Below are positions 24,001 through 37,600 of a stretch of DNA of 64,000 nucleotides, in pieces. The notes below the pieces were generated by a model. That model was not told where the DNA came from, made no database searches, and saw only the letters and a list, made by a program, of their open reading frames with translations. The stretch lies in assembly GCA_001692895.1 (NCBI GenBank), contig KV748199.1, forward strand, positions 1,798,001 through 1,862,000, read 5' to 3'. Position 1 is the stretch's first letter. Every line of letters begins with the position of its first letter. This DNA comes from Cenococcum geophilum 1.58 (Eukaryota > Ascomycota > Dothideomycetes > Gloniales > Gloniaceae). Made by a program: the position numbers and the translations under genes.

Positions 24001-25928
24001 CTAGTGGACGCCCCCACGGACCGTAAAGGGGGTGCAATCGTTTTTAGGTTTCTATAACTTCTACTAACACTTTATTAAGAACTACAGCAGGATTGCCCGG
24101 CCTCTTAACCGCCTTACTAAAAAAGACCAGCCCTTTTACTTTAACGCTATATATATACAGGCCTTTAATAAGCTTAAAAAACGGCTAGTGTCGGCCCCCC
24201 TATTTACCCACTTTAACCCAGAACAGCCCTTAATACTAAAAACTAATGCCTTAAACGGCGTAATAGCTAGTGTTTTTTCCCAGAAGCAACCGGACAGAGA
24301 ATGGTACCCTGTTATATACTATTTAAAGACTATAATAGATGCTAAACTAAACTACCACATCCATAATAAAGAAATGCTGGCTATTATCTCTAGCTTTTAG
24401 CACTAGCGTGTACAGCTAAAGGGGACCCCTAAACCTATTAAAGTAGTATTAGATTATAAGGCCCTAGAATACTTTATAACAACTAAGGCCCTTACGGCCC
24501 GATAGGCATGCTAGGCGGATATCCTATCTTAGTTTAACTTCTTAATTATATATAGACTAGGCGCTACAAACTATGCGGATGCTCTTACTAGGCGTAAACA
24601 AGACCTAAGTGACTATACGGCTGCGAAGATCTCATTACGGACCTAGATGCTACTACAACTAGAGCACCTTAACCCCTAGATATAGGCAGAACTAAGTACA
24701 GACTCCTTAGGCACTGAGATGTATCCTATTAACCCTTTAGGACTTAACTTAATTAACGAATTGCTGTAAATAAACCGTACGGCCCCTTCTTTATAGAACT
24801 ACCGTGAAAAGGCAAAGAACGTTACCAGCCTATAGTCCCTCGAAAATGGATTACTTAAGCATTAGGAACAGCTAGTAGTGGCAAAGGAACAGAACTTACG
24901 GACTCGGCTTATTGCTAAAGCACATACCTAGGTCTCTACGGCCCACCCTAGAAAGAATAAGACCCATAGGATTATTAGCGACCGCTACTACTGGCCCGGA
25001 ATAGTTATAGATATTAACCGCTATATACGGAACTGCAATAACTACTATAGGTCTATAATTCCACGAGATAAGACCCTAGGACTATTAAAACCCCTTCTAA
25101 TACCCGACCGCCCCTAGTAATATATCTCTATAGACTTTTATAAGCTACCTCTAGACTGTAATAAATATGATATAGTTATAATCCTAATTAACCGCTTCGG
25201 CAAGCGCCCGTTCTTAATTCCCTGTTATAAGAATATTAATGCTAAAGAGGCAGCCCAACTATATATCTATTACGTCTACTAAATTTACAGACTACTAGAT
25301 ACTATTATATCTAACTATAGGCCGTAGTTTATATTAGCCTTTTAGAATAAGTTTACCCGGATCCTAGGCATTAAGCTAAAGCTTTCTATAGTATATTACC
25401 CCCAAATAGACGGTTAAACGGAGATTGTAAATTAATACTTAGACTAGAGACTCCGGCCTTTTATTAACTACTTTTAGAATAACTAGGCTAAACTATTGCC
25501 CTTAATAGACTACGCCTAAGCGACCCTACCCTACGACTCTACCGGATTTGCCCCTATTTAACTAGAAATGGGTTACCTACCCTATATAAGCTTTNACTNG
25601 GAAAGACTANAAGGGCCCTANACNNTANNNGAAAAACTATCTTATAAGGAAGCCTAGTAGTACGCTAAGCGCTTAGAACAAGCCTAGAAAGTAGCCTGTA
25701 TAAACCTAAAAAAAGCCTAAAAATTAATGGAATAGCAGGTAAATAAGCATAGGGGCGAGCCTAACTTTACTATAGGCGATATAGTCTGGGTTATAATAAA
25801 GAACTAGAAGATAGAATGGCCTAGCTGTAAGCTAAACTATAAGATGGCAGAACCGTATAAGATTCTTAACAAAGTAGGCAACTTATATAAGGTTAAGCTC
25901 CCAGACTTAATTAAAGTCCACCCTATCT
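21090..25928 (+). pseudogene. Gypsy C gag-pol, partly decayed
   Basis: Gag about 21090-22180. Protease about 22320-22610: ALADLGVNAFTLIN (family DSGA) and VPFLITDLESHNIILRRK. Reverse transcriptase about 23330-24110: [42 protein letters not shown] (catalytic YLDD decayed to YLDN). RNase H about 24220-24600: LILKTNALNGVIASVFSQKQ (family ETDASD) with an open stretch of 70 codons at 24188-24400. Integrase about 24900-25640: ISDRYYWPGI and CNNYYRS zinc-binding remnant, ISIDFYKLP, and IVYYPQIDG.TEIVN with the last acidic residue. Interrupted at 25928 by Gypsy D. Undetermined bases at 25595-25630. Confidence 0.85.
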
Positions 25929-26353
25929 TATAACAAAACCTTATAGTAGGAACTACGGTAGGCTCATTATTAGGCTAATTGTATAGGTAATATAAGTATA
26001 GAGGTCAACAAATAATAATAACTGGTGGAGTAGTTGCCTAATAGATTAACTCTAATTATATTCTAAGAATTACTATAAGGAAGGAACTATTTAGGTAGGG
26101 ACTAAGGGTCCTTAAATATATAACTATACTCCTATAAAATCCTTCTTGTATATAATATACGTATACTCTATTTACTCTATCGCGGATTATATAAATCCTA
26201 TAGATTATATAGATTACCCCACGTGACCTTAGTTACTATTCCTCGTTATATAGTTCTATTGGCTCTATCTTAGACCGTGCCTAAATTAACTAACTAGCTT
26301 CTTCTAACTCTTCTCCTAGTAGTTATAGCATTATACTTAAAGCGTCCGTAACA
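25929..26353 (-). repeat. Gypsy D 3' LTR
   Basis: 425 bp, homologous along its length to 33477-33901. Confidence 0.92.
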
Positions 26354-27299
26354 CTATTTCCCTCCTCTTTATCTTTATCCTTAAAGATTCCAAATATCTC
26401 TAAGTTATTTACTAGAGGTGTAATATCCGTCTAATTAATTTGGTTAATATTATTACTTATTATACCTAAAGCAATTTCTTCTTCTTCGACCGCTTGTCGT
26501 ACTCGCACTATTACTATAATATTGTCTTTTAGTAAGATTATGCCGTCTCCATATTCTCGCTGTTTAAAAGAGGGGTTAGTTTATATTGCGCTAGCGAACC
26601 TATCTTTATAATAACCGTCCTCTTACTTAGAGTATACTAAAGCGAATATTTATTTGTCCTATAACGTTTGCTCTATCTCTAATACTAAATATACACAACT
26701 TATTACTCTTAATAGTCGTCTAGTTCCCTAATTAATTTGTCTTAGGGTTTTATATTTAATCTACTGCTACGCGGCTAAATAATAAACTATCTATTACTTT
26801 GGCAGAGTTATACTGTTCTTATAACGCGGAATATAAGGCTGCTAAAGCTTAGCAAAGAGCCCTTAATTCCCGTCTTACTACGTCCGCTTAGTTAATCCGT
26901 CTTAAGAAGGTTTATAAGAAGGTGCTTTTTAAGAAGTAGAAACTTGTAGAATAAGGTTTATAGAAACTTGGCGATAAAAGAACGGATTCTCTTTTAATAG
27001 AGAAGGAAATAAATCTAAGTAGTTTGGCAACTGTTCTTCCTAGGTCCCCCTTAGGTAACTTATTCTTTAGCAATCCTTTTTTTTAATATTACCTAACCTA
27101 ATCTCTTTTAATACTCTTATACCTTTCTTATAGCATTCTTTAAATTTTCTAGTAGCTCTTAGGTAGTCTTAGTGTAGCCTATCTACTTAACCTCATACTA
27201 TATTTTATTGTTAATGTCCTTATAACTAACGATCTTTAAAACTTACTATTTATCTTCTTCCTGCCCTCTATATATATCTACTTTATAAACTAGTAGCTT

Positions 27300-30200
27300 A
27301 ATATTCCCGTATACTGGCTCTAGCATTGCGATATGCTATATAGGGTAGATCTTTATTTTGGCTAGTAGGTTTAACTTAAATATAACCGGTAAAATCCTTT
27401 AAATAATTTTAAAAGGTCCTAGTCTAACGTAGTCTAACTTCTTACTTAGTTGTTAACTCTTAAAAATTTTATATAGTAGCTATACTTTATCTCCCTCCTT
27501 AAGATCTAGTCCCTTAGATCTCTTAGCGTTATAATACTTTTTTATTCTCTCTTATACTTTCTTTACTAATTCCATAAGGTCTATATAAAGATTTATTAAC
27601 GTCTTTATCCTTTCTTTAGCTGTGCTACTTATTTTCTTTACTTATTATAGTAATAACGATATTCTTAGCTTATATCTATAATTTGCCTTAAATAGTAATA
27701 TGCCTATTCCTTTTTAAGGTATTACATTATATATAAACTATATAACTGGTAATAGCGATACCTAATTATTCTATACGTAATTAACATAATATCTTAGATA
27801 CTGCTCTAACGTTTAATTTAATCTTTTTGTTTAATTATCTATCTGCGGATAATATACGGTAGAAGTTACTACTCTAACTTCTTACTCTGCCAAAAATACT
27901 TCCTAGAATACTGCTATGAATCTTAGATCTCTATCTGATATAATTTTACTTAATACTCTATATCTTACAAACACTTCTTTAATATAGATTCTAGCGATAT
28001 CTTCCGCTAAGATTTCTTCCGTATATGCTATAAAGTATCCCCACTTTATAAGCTTATCTACTATTACTAAAATTACGTTATAATCTTATCCGGTAATAGG
28101 ATCCCTTAATTTTAGTAACTTAATAATAAAGTCCTATAATATAACCTCCTATAGTCTCTCTAGTATTTTAATAGGTTATAGCCCTCTATATAGCTTATGC
28201 CTTATTAGTTTATTTCTTTAGTAATCTAGACACTCCTTTATTACTTTCCTTACGATATTTTAGATTCTGTTAATAATATACTCCTCTTAAAGTCTTAACA
28301 CTAAGCCTATGGCTCTATTATATCCTTAAGTTAATTCCTTATAGAAGTCCTCTACGAACTACTCTGCTATGCTTCTTGGGATATATTTTACTTCTTAATT
28401 CTTGTATATATCCGTCTGTGGATCTTTTAGTTATACTTTTAAAATTCTTTATACCTAAAAGCTTTCTAGTAACTTATAAACTCTTTCTAACTTATTATTC
28501 TCCTAAGTAGCTACAATTTTTGGATAATTGTACCTAATTAATCTGTCTATATCTTTTCGCAATAAAGCCCCTAATGGCTTTTTATTGTTTTATAGTTTAG
28601 CTTTTCAACTTAGAGTATCTGCTCGCGTATTATCTGTTCCTTTAGTATACTAAATCTTAAAATAGTATTCTATAAGCATCTCTGCCCATCTAACCTGCCT
28701 TTAGTTAAGTTCCTTTGTTATTAGAAATCCTATTAGGTTCTTATAATCCGTCTTAACTATAAATAGTTTCTCTATGCCTTGTAAGAATGCTCTTTATTCC
28801 TTTAATGCTGTAACTATACCTAATAACTCCTTGTTATAGATGTTATAGTTTAACTCTAGTAGTGTTATCTTCCGACTATAGTATACTACTAGGTGCCATC
28901 TATTTTAATGTTTTTACATAAAGTATGCCCCTAGTGTATAGTCTAATATATCCGTTTCTACAACCGTCTCTAGTCCTAGTTAATAGATTTTAAGAACTAG
29001 CTCCTAGGTAAACAACTCTTTAACTTTTTTAAAGAGTTCTCTTTGTTCCTCTCCCTATGCCTATAGTTCTTCTTTCTTTATTAATCGCGTAAATAGCTTA
29101 ATGTCTTTTAACCACTACGCTATAAACCTTCTATAGTAATTGCAAAACCCTAAAAACAATTTTAGCTATATAACGTTCTCTAGTTCTTGCTAATTCACTA
29201 TAGCCTCGATCTTCTTTAGATCTATACTAAGTTAGCCTAGTTCTATAATAAATCTAATAAAATCGGTCTTCCTTATAAAGAACTCGTATTTTTTAATTGC
29301 TACTAGCATCTATTCTTTCTATAGTCTCTTTAAAACCTATTTAACGTGTTCTCCATATTCTTCCTTAGTTATTAAGTAGATAATAATATTATTGAGGTAT
29401 ACCATAATAAATTTATCTAAGTGTTCTTCTAATATATTATTAATACGCTTTTAAAACGTTGCTAGTGCGTTTATAAGCCTAAATTGCATAACTAATAGTT
29501 TATATAGTTCTTCCTTTGACCTAAAGGCTGCCTTCTATTTGTCGCCTTCCTTAATTCTGATTTAATGGTACGCCCATCTTAGATCTATCTTTGTAAAAAT
29601 TTACGCATTACCTATCCTGTCTTAGATTTCGCTAATTAAGGGTAAAGGATATCTATCCTTCCGAGTAATGCTATTTAACTATTTATAGTTAATGCATAGC
29701 CTTAGTTTGCCATTCTTCTTTAGTATAAACAGTACTGGATATCCCGCTAATAACTGCGATGGTCTAATATATCCCTTTTATAGGTTTTCTTAGACAAACT
29801 CTTTTAATGCTCTACCTTCTTCTTTAGTAAGCTTATAGATTGGAAAGAACCTTAGACTTATTTCTAGTTCTAATTCTATCTTATAGTCCTATACTGTATA
29901 CTCTAACAGCTTTTCGCTTTCTGGTAACTATAGTTTCTTACTATACTTATAGTATCTCTTTAGTACGTAACTTAAGCCTTTCTCTGTTTCTTCGTAGGTC
30001 GCCCCTATTTAGTACTATACCAACTTAGCTTGTTATTACTTCTTACGGCGTTAAGTATCTCTAATATCGACCTAACCTATAATTCAATCGATCTTTAGAT
30101 TATATTCCTATAACTAAGGCATGCCTAATACTGCCTTATCCCGTCCCAATGGTAGGATATTAAAAGACATCTTAATTTGTCTTCCTTTAATAGTTATCTA

Positions 30201-33200
30201 AATAGGTCCTATTTAAGATTAATAATCCCTCCTCTGTAGGTTATTGGATCTCCTAAAATCGTAACTAATAGGTAAGGTTGCTCCTTCTGTTTATAAGGTA
30301 GTCCTATTCTCTTAACTGCTGCTAGTAAAATATAGTTCCGTATTACTCCACTATCTATTAGCGCTTTAAACTGCTAATCTTACCAATTAACTTTTAAATT
30401 TAGGTGCTGTCCTTAAATTCCTTTAAGGGTCTAAGGCTCTACTACTAGCTCCCTTTAGTCCTATAGGCCTCTACTTTTCCTAACTATTAGCTGCTTAATT
30501 CTTACGCACTTGGCTTACTCTTTAGCCAATACCTAGTTCGCTTTTTATCTTTAATATACTATAGACACGTATTCTCTAGGCATTTTTACTACTATTATCC
30601 GTCTAAGCATTCTTTTATAAGGAATCTTCCTAGTTAAAGTACTAAACTTCCTTCTTCTTAAACTTCTGCTAGATGCCATCTATGCATATATTTAGCATTC
30701 TTATACTATTACTTATCTATTATCTAGTACATCCTTATAAGGTATTTCCGATTCTTTTCCTTTGGATTCTTATACATCTCGCATATATCGTCCATGCATG
30801 CAATCTATAATAGCGTATAGTGTGCCAGGTGCTTTAGGTTAACTCTTAACTTATCTTTATCTTTAAGTTTAAATTTTTACCGTGCTGATCTGAACGTTAT
30901 AACTTCGTTCGCCAGTACTAAGATGCGTCTCTTACTTCTCTAGTCCTCTAATTATTCCTTTAGATCCTTTAACGTTATTATTAAGGCTTCTTTAATATAC
31001 GTTATAGCCTTTTTTATAATTAGGTGGTCCTAGATAACTCTTTTATCCAACCACATATAGAAATCTTCCCACTTGTTATTATACCTTTGCCTATACTACT
31101 TTTAGTATAGCTACTAGAGTGTATACAGCTTATCCGTAAGGAAGTATCTTCTTATTACTGCATCGTAACAGCCTTTTATATGTCGTTCTTTGAATCTAGT
31201 TAAGATCCCTAAATCCTCTTTATCTTCTAGTTCGGTAAGCTACTTAGCTCTTAGTATACCTACCCTAGGCCTATTAGTGATTCTTTATACTAGCGCCCTA
31301 TCCTTTATACGTCCTAATATACTAGATCTCTTATCTAGTTTCTGTTCTTGCTATACAATAATTCTTTGCCTAAACTCNTNTATAGTTTNNTTTAGTTTNN
31401 NTCTNNCGCTTNAATNCTTAAAGTTCTCTTACTTCTTAATCTTAGTATTAACTTTTTAATCTTTAGTCCAAACACCGTGTTCTACTAGTAAATCTTCTAG
31501 GTTTATATATTCGTCTCCTAGTCTAATTACTATTTATGCTATAGATTTTCTAATCTATAGAGAAGCCTTTTGCCTCTTATTTGTGGGTGTTTTTATTCGT
31601 ACTCCAAATTCCTAACCCCTTTAGATTCTTAATCCTAAGCTTGCTTCTATCTTAAGCTTTACTCTAGCCTTAGTCTAACTAGGCTTACTTAGTATTCTTA
31701 TCTTGTCTTAAGAGTCTTAAATCTCACTTATCTTGTCTTAAGAGTCTTATGCTTTAAGGAAACTTCGTCCTAAGCTTATTTGTATATTACTGAACTAAGC
31801 CATTACTCTGCTCTATCAGTTATCGTCCGTTATAGGTCCTTAAGCTTGCCTTATCTCGTCTTAAGAATCTTAGTTATCTCTTATCTCGTCTTAAGAATCT
31901 TAAGCTTGTGGCCTTTTGCCTTTATTAAGTGCCGAAGTAGCTTGCTATCCTACTTCTCTTATGTTTTGCGAAGCAATAGATATTATATTTAGTGGGGTCT
32001 TAATCCCTACTAATATTCCTTATTCTATAGTGGAATTATCCTCTACTTCTAGTATAACATCTTCAAGGTTTACGCGCCCCTAGTAAGCCGCTTTTGTTGC
32101 CTTATCGTTATAAAATATTTCACCTACGTTGAAATTATCGTCCTTAATGTCCGATCTGCGAACTGGTTTATTAGTTCCTCTGTATTTTATAGGTGCTGGC
32201 TCCTATAGCTAATAGCTTGCGCTATACTTAGCGTCCTTATAAATTCGGTATACGTTATTATAATAAAACGCAAAACTTTTAATTAAATACTCTTTTGTTC
32301 CTCGTAGTATATTATTATCCCTCTATACGTATATATCGTCTACTAGTCTTATGCCTTTTACTATATAGTGACTCTACCCACTTCTATAGTCTCTAACGTA
32401 ATAACCCTATTTTCCGCAATTTATATAAGCTTCTTCTTTAAACCATTTTTCTTATTATAGAGTCCGCCTAAACATCTTCTACTACTAAGATCCCTAATTT
32501 AGCCTCTACTCCTTAGACCTTTAATTACTTAATCCTTATCCTCTAGGTTTCCATGGTTTCTTACTCTATCTTTTATAGGCTTCTTTAATACCACTAAGGT
32601 CCATTAACTTTACGCCATACCATAGTTTTTAACTTAGCTTTAGTTATTGCGTGCTCTGCGCCTTATATAACTATAGAACTCTATCCTAGCCTTTCTTAGC
32701 CTATTCCCTTTAGTAGATCTAATTATTAATCTTAATCACTTAATCTATTAGTTCCCTTAGGGTATCCGCATCTTCCATTAGGATAATTACGTCCTAGACT
32801 TTAGCCTTAAGTCCCTATTTATACTATACTATAAGCGCCCTATTATTCCACTCTACTTACGTCGCTAACGTCTAGAACTACGTTATATACTTAATTACTA
32901 AGATTTGTTGCGTAATATCTTAAAGTTTCTTTTCTACCGTAGTCGTTGCTTTTAGGTCTCTAAATATCTATATAAGTCGTTCTATAAATCCATTCCAGCT
33001 TAAGAACATAAACCGTACCTCTTAGTTAGTGGTCGTTATGCTATTCGCTTATATCTCCGTAAGGTAAGGCTTAAACTATTTAAGTGCCCTTCCTATTAAG
33101 AATAGTCCTGCATAGGCTATTTAATCCATAAATGTTGCCAGCTTTACTCCTTCCTGTGCTACCTTAAAGTGCATTTATATAAGGAATCCTTTAAGCTTTA

Positions 33201-33432
33201 ATCTCTCTCCTAAGTACCTTTTAATTAATAGTAACTTAACCTTTGCTGCGCCTATCCCGTTAATCCTATTTTCCAACATTATATTATTTTCTATTAACTG
33301 GTCGACTATCTCTTATAGTTGTCCGACTATTATAGGTTGCTATAAGTTAGTATCTGCTATACTGGTATCGTTACCTAACCTTAAAGTAGTTGCCACCGTT
33401 AATGGCGTCGTGGTAGCTGCTTTTGGTGGCAT
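27300..33432 (-). pseudogene. Gypsy D gag-pol, decayed
   Basis: Gag starts at an ATG at 33432 (MPPKAATTTPLTVATTLRLG) and stays open, apart from RIP stops, through KRYLGERLKLKGFLIQMHFK and FLIGRALK.FKPYL, typical of retrotransposon gag. Reverse transcriptase about 29150-29750: GKLRLCINYK.LNSITRKDR, FTKIDLRWAYH.IRI and a Y-L-N-N form of the catalytic box. RNase H about 28560-29000: VVETDILDYTLGAYF and NIYNKELLGIV. Integrase lies further left (about 27500-28400). No chromodomain seen. The remaining plus-strand frames in this stretch (29840-30028, 31190-31459, 31780-31992) are shadows. Undetermined bases at 31378-31416. Confidence 0.85.
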
Positions 33433-33476
33433 GTTATTTAACTCTCTATATTAACACTATAACTAGGTAGTGATTG

Positions 33477-33901
33477 TATAACGGAACCTTATAGTAGGAA
33501 CTACGATAGGCTCGTTATTAGGCTAGGTGTGTAGGTGATATAAGTATAGAGGTTAACAAATAATAATAACTGGTGGAGTAGTTGCCTAATAGATTAACTC
33601 TAATTGTATTCTAAGAATTACTATAAGGAAGGAACTATCTAGGTAGGGACTAAGGGTCCTTAAATACACAACTATACTCCTATAAAATCCTTCTTGTACG
33701 TAATATACGTGTGCTTTATTTACTTTGTCGCGGATTATATAGATCCTATAGATTATACAGATCACCCTATATAACCTTAGTTACTATTCCTCGTCATATA
33801 GTTCTATCGGCTCTATCTTAGACCGTGCCTAGATTAACCAACTAGCTTCTTCCAACTCTTCTCCTAGTAGTTATAGCATCGTACTTAAAGCGTCTGTAAT
33901 A
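33477..33901 (-). repeat. Gypsy D 5' LTR
   Basis: 425 bp, lies directly upstream (minus strand) of the gag start at 33432. Confidence 0.92.
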
Positions 33902-33906
33902 TATCT

Positions 33907-34384
33907 TCTTACTAAATAAGCTGCAAATAACCCACTGCCTGGATAAAAGAATGAACCTCCCCTGCCAATTCAAGTTAACGACGATAATGAATAAGAAATT
34001 GAAGAAATACTAGCCTATAAACTTATAAAGGGAACGTTAAAGTATCGTGTTAGTTAGAAAGGATATAACCTAGACCCCACTTAGTACCCTATATAGAACT
34101 TTATAGGTAGCCCCTATAAGCTTTAGAAGTTCTATAGCCGTTACCCTAATAAACCCGGACCGCTAAAGTACCTAAATAAGTGGATAGAATGCTAGTATAA
34201 CAAAGACGATAAGCTACCAGAAGAACATAAGGACAAAAACGCCCTAGAAATTTCTTAGTTACGTAAGGTGCTAAGATATCCAGGAACTTTAACCGGCGGT
34301 CGAAGTTGTCTAATTAGTCAGATTCTCTTACTAAGACTTTTAGCGGCAAAGCCTAAGGGCAGGCTTTTTTAGAGGGGGGGGGTA
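33907..34384 (+). pseudogene. Gypsy C C-terminal chromodomain segment
   Basis: Continuation of Gypsy C after the Gypsy D insertion. The frame reads EILAYKLIKGTLKYRVS.KGYNLDPT.YP, which fits a chromodomain (aromatic cage Y..W....W, the Trp codons now stops), then KFYSRYPNKPGPLKYLNKWI. The same segment exists in Gypsy A (41590-41790) and inverted in Gypsy B. Chromodomains at the integrase C-terminus can guide insertion into H3K9-methylated chromatin. Confidence 0.8.
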
Positions 34385-34385
34385 A

Positions 34386-34612
34386 TGTTACGGTACTAGC
34401 AGAACTTAGCAGAATTACGCACTGGCAAGTTGCTACAGATTGCCGTATAATGTGGTCACGTGACGCGAAGATCGTATATAGCTTCGAGCGGCGCTCCCCT
34501 TCTTCTCCTTTCCTTTCTTTAGCTTTAGATTCTCGTTTATAGACAATCCAATCGTACAGGCTTACGCGACCCTTTTGCCGTGCTTATGTCTCGATTAACT
34601 AAGTCGCTAACA
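34386..34612 (+). repeat. Gypsy C 3' LTR
   Basis: 227 bp from TGTTACGGTAC to GTCGCTAACA, preceded by the G-rich polypurine tract at 34371-34385. Confidence 0.92.
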
Positions 34613-34617
34613 CTAAG

Positions 34618-37600
34618 TAATTCTACTATAGTTCTTAATAAAGCGTTAGTAGAAGTTATAGAACCCTAAGAATAACTATACCCCCTTTACGGTCCTTAGG
34701 GGTACCTATTAGTTAATTATAGCTGTCTTTTTTAGGTCTACCTTAATCCCGTTTATACTAATAATAAACTTTAGGTACTTTATACGCTTAATACTAAATT
34801 CTAACTTCTTAATATTAGCTTAGAGGCTAGCTTCCCAAAGCCGTTATAGGACTTTATAGATATACTCTTTATATTCTAGTTTGTTTTTAAAGTAGATTAT
34901 AATATTATCTAGGTATATAGTATAGAAGTTATTAAAGTAGTTAAATAATACGTTATTTATATATCGTTGGTATATAGCCGGTCTATTAGTTAGTCTAAAA
35001 GGTAGTACTTTATATTTATATATTTTATAATAGGTCTAAAACATAATAAGGTCTTCTAATTTAGGGTTTATTTTAATTCGGTAAAAAGCCTAGCGGATAT
35101 TAAGCTTTATAAAGATCTTAGCTCTACTTATTTAGGCTAAAGTCTTATTAAGTAAAGGTAGTAGGTAGCGGTCTTTAAGGGTTAAATTATTAAGCTTATA
35201 GTAGTTAATATAAAAATAAAGTCCTCTATTTAGCTTTTTAGTAAAAAGAATAGGTAAGTTAAAAGGGGCTTAACTAGGCTTAATAAAGCCCTTATCTAGG
35301 TTATTAATAAGATACTGCTTTATAGCCTATAATTTAGCAGTAGATTACTATTAGAGGGGGCTATAGCTAAGGGTAACCACCTTATCTAGCTTAATTTTAA
35401 TTTTATAGTTATACGGTTGGTAAGGCGGGAGTATATTAGACGCTACTTTAGAGAAGGTATTTTTAAATTTCTAGTATTAATGGGGTAGTTTTTATTCTAC
35501 TAGCTCCTTATCTATAAGCTTACCTTTCTCTTGGGCTAGGGCTTCTTTTTCTTTAATTATTTAATTAATTTTATATAAGCTAGTTGTAAAGGTAATAGTA
35601 TTAAGCTAAACTAGGTTTTAGTAAAATCCTATAACGTGATCCATAAGCTAGTGGCCCAGTATAAGCGAGTGGCCCACTTCAAAACCCCACCAAAAAAACC
35701 AAAGATCGTTCTTTAATATCTTAACAACCGCTTAATAATAAATTATGAAAATTTAAAATTAGACTCTCTTACCTATTTTAAGACCCCTATTAAAGTTTTA
35801 AAGTAATTTAATAAGTGGTTTTTAAGATATAATAATTAGGCTTAAATTTAAAAGCTAAATCTTAATATAGTAATAATAGCTAAACTAATTACTCTAAAAC
35901 TTTAATAGAGGTCTTTAAATAAGTATAAAAGTCTAATTATAAATTTTTATAATTTATTATTAAGCCGTTGTTAAGATATTAAAGAACGATTTTTGGGGTT
36001 TTTGGTGAGTTTTTGGGGTGGGCCACTCGCTTGTGTGGGCCACTAGCTTGTGGATCACGTTAGCGCTAATATAGCAGATATTAACTGGCGGGAGGTCTAT
36101 AGGTTTCTTTACGGATATTTATTAAGCCGTATTTTATAGTATAGGGTTTATAGTCTTCCTTAGCTTACGTTCCATTTTCTATAAGCTATCCTTTTAGTTT
36201 ATTAGTTTAGTATATCGTCTATCCCTAGCCTTTTTTTATAGCTGCGTAGGGCCTAAGTTCTCCATTAAAGACTTAGCTAGGCTACTACTAACTTCCTAAG
36301 TCTTTAATGCGGGTAGTATAACATAGGTAGTTTAGGGGCGGTGTAATATACAGATCTGTTACGGATTAAGCTATATATCCTTTTTAAAAGCCTAATCCCT
36401 ACGCGTTATATCGGCCTAGTAAATGGTGTTTATCTACGGCCGTATAAGGTTTTCTATTATAATACTAATCTCTTTAATAAAGGAAGGCGTTAGGGGTATA
36501 GTTTTAGGCTAGATAAGCTGCCTATTCTATATGTTAAGCTATAAGCCTAAATAGGCTAGCTATTTTCTCCCTAAGATTATATTATAGCTTCTAAGGTCCG
36601 TAATAAGAAAGGGGACGTTATACTACCTTTATCTATTAACGCGGAGGTAGATCTATAAGATAGTTATAATAGGTAGTTCTATTTATCCGTTATAACCGTA
36701 AATTGGAACTAGTTTAGGCAGTTCTTTAAGGGGTGTATTTAAAAAGTTAGCTAGTTTTACAGCGTACTTTATATTAATTAAGGTAAAGGTATTTACTCCT
36801 AAGTTAGCTAAAGTAAAGGTTAAAACTTAATATCTATTATGAAATAAAGTATAAGGGATAGTGNAGCTTNTTNTANTAACTAGCNAACNTANATNNATAT
36901 ATAATATATTAATCCCTTTTAACCCTAGAGAGGAGTCTTCCTCTAGGGTTCCTTTTTTTAGCTCCGTACTATCCTTCTAAATTAATAAGACCTTATTTAT
37001 CTTTACCTTTATTAGGTAGTTCCTTATAAGGTAACCTATTTAACTATATAAGAAGTAAGCTTCTTAATTACTAAGGGCCTATATATAGGGGTCGCTATAT
37101 ATAGGCCGGGTATATACTAGGCCCGTAGTAGGGGTAGCTACGCAGCTAGCTACTAAGTTAACTATAGGAGTTGCCAATTATACTAGGGTACTATAGGCCG
37201 TACTTATAGTACTTACGGCCTAGTTTATAAGGTTTCTAGTTTTTAGCTAGTTAGCGCGTGCCTTAATTTAACGGAGGCCTTAGTTAATAGCTAAGTAATA
37301 GTCCATAAGTTCCTTTAACGTCTATACTATAGTATAAGCTAGCAATATAGCCCGCTATAGGTCTAGGGTAAGCTTATTAAAGAGATCTAGTAGTAAGTCT
37401 TTCTAGGGGATTTAGGCCTATCCTGCTAGGTATAAAAAGCGGGTTTAAAAGGTTAAAAAGGTCTCCGTTATTTTTATATTTAGGCTTTTATAGCTAAGGC
37501 GGGCGTTTTATACTTTAAAAGGGTCTTTATAAATAGAAGATAAGTATTTAATTATTTCTTTTTTAGAGATAAAGGGGTTTATTAAGTCTTTAGTATATTA

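Larger units (their letters stand above)
25929..33901 (-). mobile_element. Gypsy D: unrelated Ty3/Gypsy element, innermost insertion
   Basis: LTRs of 425 bp at 25929-26353 and 33477-33901, with ends TATAAC..GTAACA/GTAATA (from TGTAACGG..CCGTAACA). Exact duplication TATCT (25924-25928 and 33902-33906). Minus orientation is set by the coding frames and by the pyrimidine tract CTATTTCCCTCCTCTTT at 26354, which is the polypurine tract on the minus strand. LTR differences are C/T and G/A. Total length is 7,973 bp. Confidence 0.93.
20665..34612 (+). mobile_element. Gypsy C: youngest same-family copy, split by Gypsy D
   Basis: LTRs of 227 bp at 20665-20891 and 34386-34612; exact duplication CTAAG (20660-20664 and 34613-34617). 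Body at 20892-25928 and 33907-34385, the gap being Gypsy D. It is visibly less RIPped than Gypsy A and B: GC-rich words survive and long in-frame blocks remain. Its LTR carries a segment (CTTCGAGCGGCGCT) that differs from A and B, suggesting a subfamily. Confidence 0.94.

Noticed and set aside
31190-31992. Plus-strand ORFs of 89 and 70 codons
   Set aside because: Antisense to the Gypsy D gag-pol region; one spans undetermined bases.
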